Positions 1-5,472 are shown, numbered from the stretch's first letter. The stretch: DNA of 6,058 nucleotides from an uncultured Clostridia bacterium (GCA_946541285.1 CAMNJG010000096.1:1-6058); one strand, 5' to 3'. Numbers and translations are program-made. Notes: generated from the sequence alone by a model not told the origin.

Positions 1-79
1 GCAGCCGGGGGTTCTCCGCGCGCTGTTTCCGCCTGGTCAGCGTTTTCCTGAAAGAAACTGCCCCATCGGGAGAAACACT
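1..79. other. Upstream flank, probable 3' end of an unseen gene
   Basis: The first 79 bases hold no complete gene. Two frames could carry the end of an upstream + strand gene: frame 1 stops at TGA 49-51, and frame 3 stays open to TAA 107-109, overlapping the start of rdgB. Neither short tail is recognisable, so I assign no product. Frame 2 is open into rdgB but has no ATG, GTG or TTG before position 80. GGGAGA at 68-73 is the likely ribosome binding site of rdgB. I see no terminator or convincing promoter here, so rdgB may be an internal gene of a longer operon. Confidence 0.35.
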
Positions 80-694
80 ATGGAATTAAAAGGAATGACT
101 CTGGTGGCTGCCACCGGAAACCCTCACAAGCTGAGAGAAATACGTCAGATTACGGAGCTCTTTGGGATCCGGATCATTTCGAAAGAAGAAGCCGGTGCCG
201 GCGATCTGGACGTGGAGGAAACCGGGACAACCTTTGAGGAAAATTCGCGCATCAAGGCGGAGTCCATTATGAAAGCCACCGGTTTCAGTGCCATTGCGGA
301 TGATTCCGGACTGGAAGTCAGGGCGCTGGATGGCGCGCCGGGAGTCTGGTCGGCACGTTTCTCCGGTGAGGGCGCCACAGATGAATCCAATAACCGGAAG
401 CTTCTCCGCCTGATGGAGGAGGTTCCGGATGATCAGCGGCAGGCGCGTTTCGTGAGTGTCATCACGCTCTGTTTCCATAATGGTGATGTCCTGACCGCCC
501 GTGGGGAATGTCCGGGCCGTGTACTGAGGGAGCCGGCCGGCAATGGCGGATTCGGCTATGATCCTCTCTTCCTGCCGGACGGATATGACGAAACCTTCGC
601 GCAGCTGAGCGAAGAACAGAAAAACACCATGAGCCATCGGGCCAGGGCACTGGCGGTACTGGGAAAACAGCTGTCCGCCTACGGAAATGAATAA
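80..694 (+). CDS. rdgB: RdgB/HAM1-type XTP/dITP diphosphatase (house-cleaning NTPase)
   Basis: Cytoplasmic nucleotide pyrophosphatase that hydrolyses the non-canonical purine triphosphates XTP, dITP and ITP to monophosphate and PPi, keeping deaminated purines out of DNA and RNA. The 204 residues match the usual family length of about 190-205. Family motifs occur in order: the N-terminal substrate loop TGNPHK (12-17), EETGTTFEENSRIKA (about 46-60), the signature ADDSGLEV continuing to DGAPGVWSARFSG (73-96), which includes the metal-binding acidic residues, then GFGYDPLF (157-164), and K181/N182 with MSHRARA (184-190). The start at 80 is preferred because GGGAGA (68-73) is well spaced. Met6 (base 95) would have its purines directly against the ATG. 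The stop overlaps the next gene by 8 bases, so the two are probably co-translated. I see no missing key residue. Confidence 0.96.
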   Translation: MELKGMTLVAATGNPHKLREIRQITELFGIRIISKEEAGAGDLDVEETGTTFEENSRIKAESIMKATGFSAIADDSGLEVRALDGAPGVWSARFSGEGATDESNNRKLLRLMEEVPDDQRQARFVSVITLCFHNGDVLTARGECPGRVLREPAGNGGFGYDPLFLPDGYDETFAQLSEEQKNTMSHRARALAVLGKQLSAYGNE

Positions 695-1577
695 GGTGAA
701 ACGCGGGAAGGATCCCTCCAGGAGAGATCCTGAACAGGTGAAAGTCGGAAGGAAAATTTTTGTCGTTGGCATGCAGACGGTCCGGCGTCTTCAGGAACCG
801 TACTATCAGGGAAAGGCCGCAGAGATCGGTTTTTATTTTATCTTTACGGTCGTTCCCGTGATCACCCTGCTGCTGCAGGTCATCAATCAGCTTCCTCCGG
901 CAAGGGCAAGGTTTGATAACCTGATGGAAGCGTTCGGCGATGATTCGGTTGTCAATGACATCTTTACCGCGCTGCAGAGCGCGCACTCCGGGGGAATCAG
1001 TGTGATTTTTCTCCTGGTGGCGCTGGTCTCCGCTTCCAAGCTGGAGTTTTCCATGATCCGCATGTCGAACTATACCTACAGCTGTCCCGGGGAAAACGGA
1101 TTTATCGGCTATTTCAAAGCCCGGTTCCGCGCGATCTTTACGCTGATCATGCTGATCATCCTGATCATGACCAGCCTGCTGGCGCTGGTCTATGGCAATA
1201 TGCTGATCGATCTGGCCAATGATGTCCTCAGCACTTCCGCGCAGATTGATTCGCGGATGATGACGTCCGTGCTCCGCTGGCCGCTGATGCTGTTTGTTTA
1301 CTGGTTGTTCCTGGCCGTCAACTATATGGTGTCACCAAACGAAACACTGCATATCCGGGAAGTGCTCCCCGGCAGTCTTTTCGCGGCGATAGGAATTCTC
1401 GTCGCGACCATTGCGTACTACCTGTATTTTAAGTTTTTTTCACATTTGAATGTTGTTTATGGCAGTCTGACCGCGATCATCGCGCTGTTACTGTGGTTCT
1501 ACTGGCTGGGATTCATCCTGGTGATCGGCATGGTGGTTAACGCGTCCTGGTTCGGACGGGGCGACCATTCTTACTGA
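687..1577 (+). CDS. YihY/virulence factor BrkB family integral membrane protein
   Basis: A 296-residue polytopic membrane protein of the YihY/BrkB (formerly 'RNase BN') family. The family's molecular function is not established; transport or envelope roles have been suggested, and the early RNase BN assignment was withdrawn. Six hydrophobic segments are visible at about 45-66, 103-120, 147-170, 197-216, 227-250 and 258-284. The N-terminus (1-35) is basic and presumably cytoplasmic. Typical features are the early A-E-I-G-F-Y-F stretch (45-51) entering TM1, a V-N-Y-M-V-S-P motif after TM4 (211-217), the L-P-G-S-L-F-A-A motif opening TM5 (227-234) and V-Y-G-S-L before TM6 (257-261). Its ATG lies inside the end of rdgB (8-base overlap) with only CGGAA directly upstream, so translation is probably coupled to rdgB. 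I see no terminator of classic form after the stop. Confidence 0.88.
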   Translation: MNKVKRGKDPSRRDPEQVKVGRKIFVVGMQTVRRLQEPYYQGKAAEIGFYFIFTVVPVITLLLQVINQLPPARARFDNLMEAFGDDSVVNDIFTALQSAHSGGISVIFLLVALVSASKLEFSMIRMSNYTYSCPGENGFIGYFKARFRAIFTLIMLIILIMTSLLALVYGNMLIDLANDVLSTSAQIDSRMMTSVLRWPLMLFVYWLFLAVNYMVSPNETLHIREVLPGSLFAAIGILVATIAYYLYFKFFSHLNVVYGSLTAIIALLLWFYWLGFILVIGMVVNASWFGRGDHSY

Positions 1578-1710
1578 CGGTAAATTCCGGGATCGATGAG
1601 GTTTCCGCCTGTCTGCTTTTCAGGGGGAGAATCAGAAGTCACGCTCCCGGTTTCGCAGTTTACAGAGATGCCATAACAGCAGAAATCATCAGATTATAAA
1701 AGGGAAACCA

Positions 1711-2916
1711 ATGCTTTCAAACAGAGTACAGAATATGGTTCCTTCGGGAACCCTGGAAATCAACGCCCGCGTATTCGAGATGCGGCAGAATGGAGAAGAG
1801 ATCGTCAATCTCAGTGTTGGCGAACCGGATTTTCATACACCGTCGGATGCCAAAATGGGTGGAATCCGCGCCATCGCGGAAAACCGTCTCCGCTACGATA
1901 AAGCGCCGGGGCTGATGGAACTGCGGGAAGCGATCTGCCGGAAACTGAAGAACGAAAACGGCCTGTCCTATACGCCGGACCAGATCGTGGTAACCAATGG
2001 TGCCAAGCAGTGTATTACCAATGCCTGTCTGGCGCTGCTGAATCCCGGAGACGAGGTCCTGATCCCGGCACCTTACTGGGTCAGCTATCCGGAGATTGTC
2101 AAAATCTGCGGAGGCACGCCGGTTTTCGTGGAGACCAGGCGGGAGCACGATTACAAACTGACCGGTGAAGACATCGCGTCCTGCGCCACGCCGCGGACCA
2201 GGATGGTGATTCTCTGCAATCCTTCGAATCCGCTGGGAACCGTGCATACCAGAGAGGAACTGGAAGACATCGCGAAGGTGTGTGCCGCGAAGGACATCTA
2301 TATCATGTCTGACGAAGTGTATGAAAGAATCTGCTTCGCGGAAGAGTTTGTCAGTATGGCTTCGATCCCGGAGGCCAGGGACCTGACGATTCTGATCAAT
2401 GGCCTGTCCAAATCCATCCCGATGACCGGATGGCGCATCGGATATACCGCCACGACAGCGGAGATCGCGAAGGCGATGGGAGCCCTGCAGGGCCATATCA
2501 CATCGCATCCGTCCATGGTCTCCCAGTGGGCCGGTGTGGCAGCGCTGGATCACTGCGCGGACTACACACAGATGATGGTGGGTGAGTACAGGAAACGTAT
2601 GAAAGCTGCCGTACAGTTTCTGCGCGAAGAACTGCCGGAGGCTCCGTTTATAGAGCCGCAGGGCGCTTTCTACCTTTTTATTGATATTTCCTGTGTCAGA
2701 GAAAAGATGGAAGCGATGCCGGAGGCGTCCGGTCTGTACTCCAAAGATTTTACGATGAAACTGCTGAACGAAAAACATGTCGCGGTAGCACCTGGTTCTG
2801 CTTTTGGAATGGACGGGTTTATCAGGATCGCCTACGCGGCGGATCTGGAGACGATCATGGAAGGGCTGCGCCGTATCCGTGACCTGATCCGGGAAATGAT
2901 GAAGGAAAACAGATAG
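1711..2916 (+). CDS. PLP-dependent class I/II aminotransferase, aspartate aminotransferase-like
   Basis: A 401-residue fold-type I, PLP-dependent aminotransferase, a cytoplasmic enzyme moving amino groups between an amino acid (probably aspartate or an aromatic residue) and a 2-oxo acid. The catalytic Schiff-base lysine is K234 in L-S-K-S-I-P-M-T-G-W-R-I-G-Y. N170 in NPSNPLGT and D201/Y204 in SDEVYE fit cofactor ring contacts. R372 in F-I-R-I-A-Y-A is the expected carboxylate-binding arginine, and W123 stacks on the ring. The N-terminal VGEPDFHTP (36-44) is typical. One oddity is YDKAPG (62-67), where relatives usually have Y-T/S-P-x-x-G, so substrate preference cannot be fixed from sequence. 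Start: AAAAGGG (1698-1704) lies 6 bases before the ATG. The 133-base gap upstream shows only a weak GGGAG/CTCCC hairpin (1625-1648), with no T-box motif or clear promoter. The sortase gene follows after 10 bases. Confidence 0.93.
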   Translation: MLSNRVQNMVPSGTLEINARVFEMRQNGEEIVNLSVGEPDFHTPSDAKMGGIRAIAENRLRYDKAPGLMELREAICRKLKNENGLSYTPDQIVVTNGAKQCITNACLALLNPGDEVLIPAPYWVSYPEIVKICGGTPVFVETRREHDYKLTGEDIASCATPRTRMVILCNPSNPLGTVHTREELEDIAKVCAAKDIYIMSDEVYERICFAEEFVSMASIPEARDLTILINGLSKSIPMTGWRIGYTATTAEIAKAMGALQGHITSHPSMVSQWAGVAALDHCADYTQMMVGEYRKRMKAAVQFLREELPEAPFIEPQGAFYLFIDISCVREKMEAMPEASGLYSKDFTMKLLNEKHVAVAPGSAFGMDGFIRIAYAADLETIMEGLRRIRDLIREMMKENR

Positions 2917-2926
2917 AAGGTTCGAT

Positions 2927-3778
2927 ATGGGGTGGATCAGAAACAGAGGGGGAATGCTCTTCCTGAGCTTTGCTTTCCTTGTCGGAATCGGACTGATGGG
3001 ATATCCGGCTTTTTCGGACTGGTGGAACAATTTCCATCAGTCGAGAGCCGTCAGTTCTTATCTTGATTCTGTCGCGCAACTGGATACAGCGGAATATGAG
3101 CGGATCATCAGTGACGCGGAAGCGTACAATCAGGAACTCTCTCAGAGAGGGTTTATCTGGCATATGTCGGCAGAGGACGAGGCAAGGTACAATTCCCTTC
3201 TGTCGATTGACGGATCCGGAATCATGGGATACATTAACATTTCCAAAATCAATGTCATGCTTCCCATCTATCACGGAACCGATGACAGTGTCCTGCAGAT
3301 TGCCATCGGGCATCTTCAGGGGACTTCGCTTCCGGTAGGCGGACTGGGCAGCCACTGCTTTATTTCCGGGCACAGAGGACTGCCTTCCGCCAAGTTGTTT
3401 ACCGATCTGGACAAGCTGGTAGAAGGAGATACTTTCCAGATGACGATTCTGGATAAGACACTGACGTATCAGGTCGACCAGATCCGGACGATCCTCCCGA
3501 CCGATCTGTCGGAAATGAAAATGGATCCGGAAAGAGACTGGTGTACCCTGATGACCTGTACTCCTTACGGAATCAACACGCACAGACTCCTCATCAGAGG
3601 GCACCGGACGAAAAACCCGAACGGTGAAGCAGCAGTCATCGCAGACGCTGTCCAGATCCAGCCAATCTACATCGCGCCGTTCCTGGCGGTACCGGTCCTC
3701 ATTACCATGGTGATCGGTGTCTATATCTCTACCGGTATGAACCGCCGCCGCAGGAAGTGGACGGAACAGATGAAATAA
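2927..3778 (+). CDS. srtC: Class C (pilus) sortase, first copy
   Basis: Membrane-anchored cysteine transpeptidase of sortase class C, which cleaves LPxTG-like sorting signals and joins pilins to one another through a lysine. The 283 residues show an N-terminal anchor (about 9-27), a short extracytoplasmic helical linker, the sortase beta-barrel (about 97-226), and a C-terminal membrane segment (about 247-268) with a basic end. This double-anchored layout is typical of class C. Catalytic residues are H149 in SGHRGLP, C211 in T-C-T-P-Y-G-I-N-T-H-R, and R220. The canonical lid motif (Asp-Pro followed by an aromatic) is not seen in the linker, where W79-H-M-S aligns with the lid region. AGAAGG (2915-2920) gives a well-spaced ribosome binding site overlapping the aminotransferase stop, so the two genes are probably co-transcribed. 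An intrinsic terminator follows. The core is 55% identical to the second sortase by hand alignment. Confidence 0.94.
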   Translation: MGWIRNRGGMLFLSFAFLVGIGLMGYPAFSDWWNNFHQSRAVSSYLDSVAQLDTAEYERIISDAEAYNQELSQRGFIWHMSAEDEARYNSLLSIDGSGIMGYINISKINVMLPIYHGTDDSVLQIAIGHLQGTSLPVGGLGSHCFISGHRGLPSAKLFTDLDKLVEGDTFQMTILDKTLTYQVDQIRTILPTDLSEMKMDPERDWCTLMTCTPYGINTHRLLIRGHRTKNPNGEAAVIADAVQIQPIYIAPFLAVPVLITMVIGVYISTGMNRRRRKWTEQMK

Positions 3779-3814
3779 AATCATTTCCGGAGTTCTTTTT
3801 TGGACAGAACAGGA

Positions 3815-3853
3815 AACGCTGATCCCCTGTATGATGGTGATCGGCGTTTTTTT
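3815..3853 (+). terminator. Rho-independent terminator after the first sortase gene
   Basis: The left arm AACGCTGATC (3815-3824) pairs with GATCGGCGTT (3839-3848) over 10 bp with one G-T wobble and a 14-base loop. A run of seven T begins inside the last stem bases (3847-3853), and A residues flank the 5' side. It lies 37 bases after the sortase stop and should end the aminotransferase-sortase transcript. Confidence 0.9.
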
Positions 3854-3912
3854 GTCTGTCGGCTGCATGCAGATAAAACTGTCAGAAAGATCGCTATCCG
3901 GAGGAACGGCAG

Positions 3913-3990
3913 ATGATATCGAGACGGTTTGTTTACTGGCCGGACGCAGATGGGCTGGTCAATCAGACTTCAGATGGCGGGGAGATTTGA
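3913..3990 (+). CDS. Possible 25-codon small ORF with a strong ribosome binding site
   Basis: GGAGGAA begins at 3900 and its GGAGG core ends 8 bases before ATG 3913. The frame encodes 25 residues starting M-I-S-R-R-F-V-Y-W and ends at TGA 3988-3990. The peptide has no hydrophobic span, signal peptide or motif I recognise, and no good promoter lies between it and the upstream terminator. It could be chance, a remnant of a lost gene, or a real small protein. The Shine-Dalgarno spacing is the only positive evidence. Confidence 0.18.
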   Translation: MISRRFVYWPDADGLVNQTSDGGEI

Positions 3991-4050
3991 TAACTGTAAA
4001 CATTATCTGTGTTCACGATTATGAAAAAACCTGGAGAATCAGAGGCAGTT

Positions 4051-4071
4051 GTGACATGCTATAAAAGTCAC
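4051..4071. repeat. Inverted repeat GTGAC-N11-GTCAC, candidate operator
   Basis: Perfect 5-base arms, GTGAC (4051-4055) and GTCAC (4067-4071), are separated by an AT-rich 11-base centre containing ATAAAA. The 21-base span resembles a dimeric regulator site. It sits immediately upstream of the extended -10 at 4077-4085 and about 30 bases upstream of the -35 of the main promoter. No regulator gene lies in the window. The short arms could arise by chance. Confidence 0.35.
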
Positions 4072-4076
4072 GTTTC

Positions 4077-4085
4077 TGGTACAAT
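4077..4085 (+). promoter_or_regulatory. Possible weak extended -10 promoter
   Basis: TGGTACAAT gives a TGN extension plus TACAAT (5 of 6 to TATAAT). No good -35 is found at 16-18 bases upstream; the best candidate hexamer is TGCTAT. It adjoins the inverted repeat at 4051-4071, so it could be a regulated start, but the promoter at 4103-4131 is better supported. Confidence 0.3.
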
Positions 4086-4102
4086 CCATCGGCCTGAAGC
4101 AC

Positions 4103-4131
4103 TTGAATTTTCATACTTAGAATGATATAGT
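4103..4131 (+). promoter_or_regulatory. Sigma-70/SigA-type promoter for the second sortase and pilin genes
   Basis: The -35 is TTGAAT (4103-4108, 4 of 6) and the -10 is TATAGT (4126-4131, 5 of 6), with an optimal 17-base spacer. A TG at 4123-4124 supplies an extended -10. Transcription would start near A4138, giving a leader of about 200 nt before the second sortase. It lies downstream of the terminator at 3815-3853, as expected for a new transcription unit. Confidence 0.68.
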
Positions 4132-4154
4132 AAGGTTACATATAAATGCGCGAT

Positions 4155-4178
4155 TTGAATACCTGCAGCTGGTATCAA
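4155..4178 (+). repeat. Leader hairpin 1
   Basis: TTGAATACC (4155-4163) pairs with GGTATCAA (4171-4178) over 8 bp with A4159 bulged; the 7-base loop is TGCAGCT. It starts about 17 bases into the predicted transcript. Its loop and 3' arm are also complementary to 4283-4292, so the two helices exclude each other. No T run follows, so it is not an intrinsic terminator. Confidence 0.55.
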
Positions 4179-4201
4179 TAATACAGATTTCACATGGATT
4201 C

Positions 4202-4227
4202 TACAGGGAGTTTTTCTGTAATCCCTG
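4202..4227 (+). repeat. Leader element with two mutually exclusive hairpins
   Basis: CAGGGA (4204-4209) pairs with TCCCTG (4222-4227) across a 12-base loop. TACAG (4202-4206) instead pairs with CTGTA (4216-4220) across 9 bases. The two share bases 4204-4206 and cannot form together. The five T at 4211-4215 lie inside both loops, so neither resembles a terminator. Confidence 0.4.
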
Positions 4228-4235
4228 CATTTCCT

Positions 4236-4250
4236 GAAATGACACATTTC
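4236..4250 (+). repeat. Leader hairpin 3
   Basis: GAAATG (4236-4241) and CATTTC (4245-4250) form a perfect 6-bp stem around the triloop ACA. It directly precedes the purine-rich AGAGGAGAG at 4255-4263. Function is unknown. Confidence 0.4.
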
Positions 4251-4303
4251 CGACAGAGGAGAGTATCCGTTATTCATGGAAAACCAGCTGTAAAATTGAG
4301 GTC

Positions 4304-4331
4304 GCTTCTGAGAAGCTCTTCTGGTCAGAAG
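4304..4331 (+). repeat. Chained complementary repeats overlapping the second sortase ribosome binding site
   Basis: Alternating CTTCT and AGAAG elements allow several pairings: GCTTC (4304-4308) with GAAGC (4312-4316); AGAAG (4311-4315) with CTTCT (4318-4322), though the 2-base gap would force opening of the inner pairs; and CTTCTG (4318-4323) with CAGAAG (4326-4331), with inner pairs similarly opened. CTTCTG also occurs at 4305-4310 and can pair with CAGAAG at 4326-4331. The last AGAAG belongs to AGAAGAAA (4327-4334), the only Shine-Dalgarno-like sequence near ATG 4339, so access for ribosomes may depend on the chosen fold. Confidence 0.45.
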
Positions 4332-4338
4332 AAACCAT

Positions 4339-5415
4339 ATGGACGGTGAAGAGCCTATGGACCAGGAACAGGCTGCGAAGCCAAAGAAAAAAAAGAAAAA
4401 AGTACGAAAATCGACAGTGCTCCTGGTATTTATCGTATTACTGGGCGCGGCGATTATGGCGTATCCTACGTTCAGCGACTGGTGGAACAGCTTCCATCAG
4501 ACCAGGGCCATCGCTTCTTATGTAGAAGCAGTGGAAAATACCGACGAAGAACAGTTGAACGCCATGATTCAGGCAGCCCGCGAGTACAATCAGCGGCTGC
4601 TGACGAAGTCCGACCGTTACAAGCTGAGTGAAGAAGAACGGATCGAGTACGAGTCACTCCTGAACCTGTCCGATAATGGGGTGATCGGCTATATCCAGAT
4701 TCCGGCCATCCGCGTCAATCTGCCGTTTTATCATGGCACAGATGAAGCGGTACTCCAGGTCGCGATCGGACATCTGGAGGGCACAAGCCTTCCGGTCGGA
4801 GGAGAGAGCACCCACGCGGTTCTGTCCGGTCACCGTGGACTGCCGAGCGCCAGACTCTTTACCAGTCTGGACAAAATGCAGAAGGGCGATGTCTTTACCA
4901 TCACGGTGCTGAATCAGACACTGACCTATGAAGTGGATCAGATCCACGTCGTGCTTCCTCAGGAAATGGAAGACCTGGATATCTTCCCGGGACAGGATTA
5001 CTGTACGCTGCTTACCTGTACACCGTATGGTATCAATACACACCGGCTGCTGGTCCGGGGACACTGGATCCCGAATCTCGCGGTTTCTCCGGATGCGCTT
5101 GAGGATGCGGTCCGTATTCCGGTTTATATCGTTCTTCCGGCGGTGGGGATTCCGCTGATGTTCCTTTTCCTGATGGGGATGCTGCTGTACTACCGCAGAC
5201 GTCCTGTCGTGAAGAAGGGAACGGCAAAAGCGGCTGCGTCCGCAGGAGGAGGTACGCTTCCGGAAGCGGGCGGACGGCGGACCTCTGAGCGTGCTGGTAC
5301 GACCGGGAAGAGGCGGCATTCATCGCGCGGGACATCCCGGCAGGGCCGGACCGGTACCCGGCCTCGATATTCCGGACAGCGCTCCGGGAAACGGGACAGG
5401 GACCGGAAGAAATAA
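4339..5415 (+). CDS. srtC: Class C (pilus) sortase, second copy, with long cationic C-terminal tail
   Basis: Pilus-type sortase transpeptidase and paralogue of the first copy: residues 42-242 align without gaps to residues 26-226 of that protein, with 111 of 201 identical. Catalytic residues are H165 (SGHRGLP), C227 (T-C-T-P-Y-G-I-N-T-H-R) and R236. A lysine-rich N-terminus (14-24) precedes the first membrane segment (about 26-43); the second is about 262-284. The usual Asp-Pro-aromatic lid motif is not seen (R93-Y-K-L-S aligns there). Unlike the first copy, a 73-residue tail (286-358) follows, rich in Arg, Lys, Gly and Ser (24 Arg/Lys, 4 acidic), presumably cytoplasmic. ATG 4339 is the first start after the in-frame stop at 4309; AGAAGAAA precedes it. 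ATG 4357 (Met7), behind GAAGAG, is a fair alternative. The pilin-like gene follows in the same frame after 57 bases, so one operon is likely. Confidence 0.94.
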   Translation: MDGEEPMDQEQAAKPKKKKKKVRKSTVLLVFIVLLGAAIMAYPTFSDWWNSFHQTRAIASYVEAVENTDEEQLNAMIQAAREYNQRLLTKSDRYKLSEEERIEYESLLNLSDNGVIGYIQIPAIRVNLPFYHGTDEAVLQVAIGHLEGTSLPVGGESTHAVLSGHRGLPSARLFTSLDKMQKGDVFTITVLNQTLTYEVDQIHVVLPQEMEDLDIFPGQDYCTLLTCTPYGINTHRLLVRGHWIPNLAVSPDALEDAVRIPVYIVLPAVGIPLMFLFLMGMLLYYRRRPVVKKGTAKAAASAGGGTLPEAGGRRTSERAGTTGKRRHSSRGTSRQGRTGTRPRYSGQRSGKRDRDRKK

Positions 5416-5455
5416 ACATTGATTGATTCAGTCATGAGTTTTTGGAAACAAAATC

Positions 5456-5466
5456 AGAAGGAGGGG
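5456..5466 (+). promoter_or_regulatory. Strong Shine-Dalgarno deciding the pilin start
   Basis: AGAAGGAGGGG contains a near-perfect AGGAGG core (5459-5464), 8 bases before ATG 5473. An in-frame ATG at 5434 would add 13 residues but has no purine-rich site upstream and would bury the basic start of the signal peptide. The start at 5473 is therefore preferred. Confidence 0.85.
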
Positions 5467-5472
5467 TTGCTC

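Larger units (their letters stand above)
3779..4338. other. 560-base intergenic region between the two sortase genes
   Basis: This gap holds the terminator of the first sortase unit (3815-3853), an inverted repeat (4051-4071), two possible promoters and a structured leader for the second sortase. Parts are AT-rich: 42 of 120 bases are G or C at 4081-4200, compared with 67 of 120 in a sample of the second sortase gene. No convincing protein gene is present; the longest + strand open frame (77 codons, 3831-4064) starts inside the terminator. One small frame (3913-3990) has a good Shine-Dalgarno and is listed separately. I see no tRNA, transposase remnant or terminal inverted repeat. Confidence 0.7.
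4138..4338 (+). promoter_or_regulatory. Long structured 5' leader of the second sortase gene (candidate cis-regulatory RNA)
   Basis: From the predicted start near 4138 to the ATG at 4339 there are about 200 untranslated bases. They contain local hairpins at 4155-4178, 4202-4227 and 4236-4250, and chained complementary elements at 4304-4331 ending in the ribosome binding site. TGCAGCTGGT (4164-4173) can also pair with ACCAGCTGTA (4283-4292): 10 bp with one G-T, competing with the 4155-4178 hairpin. I do not recognise a known riboswitch class, c-di-GMP motif or T-box. A purine-rich AGAGGAGAG (4255-4263) has only a five-codon frame (ATG 4276, stop 4291-4293) after a long 12-base gap. Regulatory function is inferred from structure alone. 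Confidence 0.45.

Noticed and set aside
1625..1648. GGGAG/CTCCC hairpin before the aminotransferase as a terminator
   Set aside because: Only 5 bp with a 14-base loop and no following T run, so it is too weak to call.
1717..3030. Long minus-strand open frame (437 codons) across the aminotransferase, and another of 337 codons at 2855-3868
   Set aside because: Both are antisense shadows of well-supported + strand genes in GC-rich codon usage. Their translations are rich in Arg, His and Gln with no recognisable domain. The second also runs over the terminator.
3831..4064. 77-codon + strand open frame after the first sortase
   Set aside because: Its ATG lies in the loop of the terminator hairpin, it has no Shine-Dalgarno, and the peptide shows no motif.
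4021..4125. 34-codon frame starting ATG-AAA-AAA
   Set aside because: No Shine-Dalgarno, no signal peptide core, and it covers the inverted repeat and promoter region.
4068..4277. 69-codon minus-strand frame in the gap
   Set aside because: No ribosome binding site or motif, and it lies wholly over the promoter and leader of the opposite strand.
4194..4349. 51-codon frame through the leader, overlapping the second sortase start
   Set aside because: No ribosome binding site precedes ATG 4194, and it runs through bases better explained as RNA structure. Kept only as a remote chance of an upstream regulatory frame.
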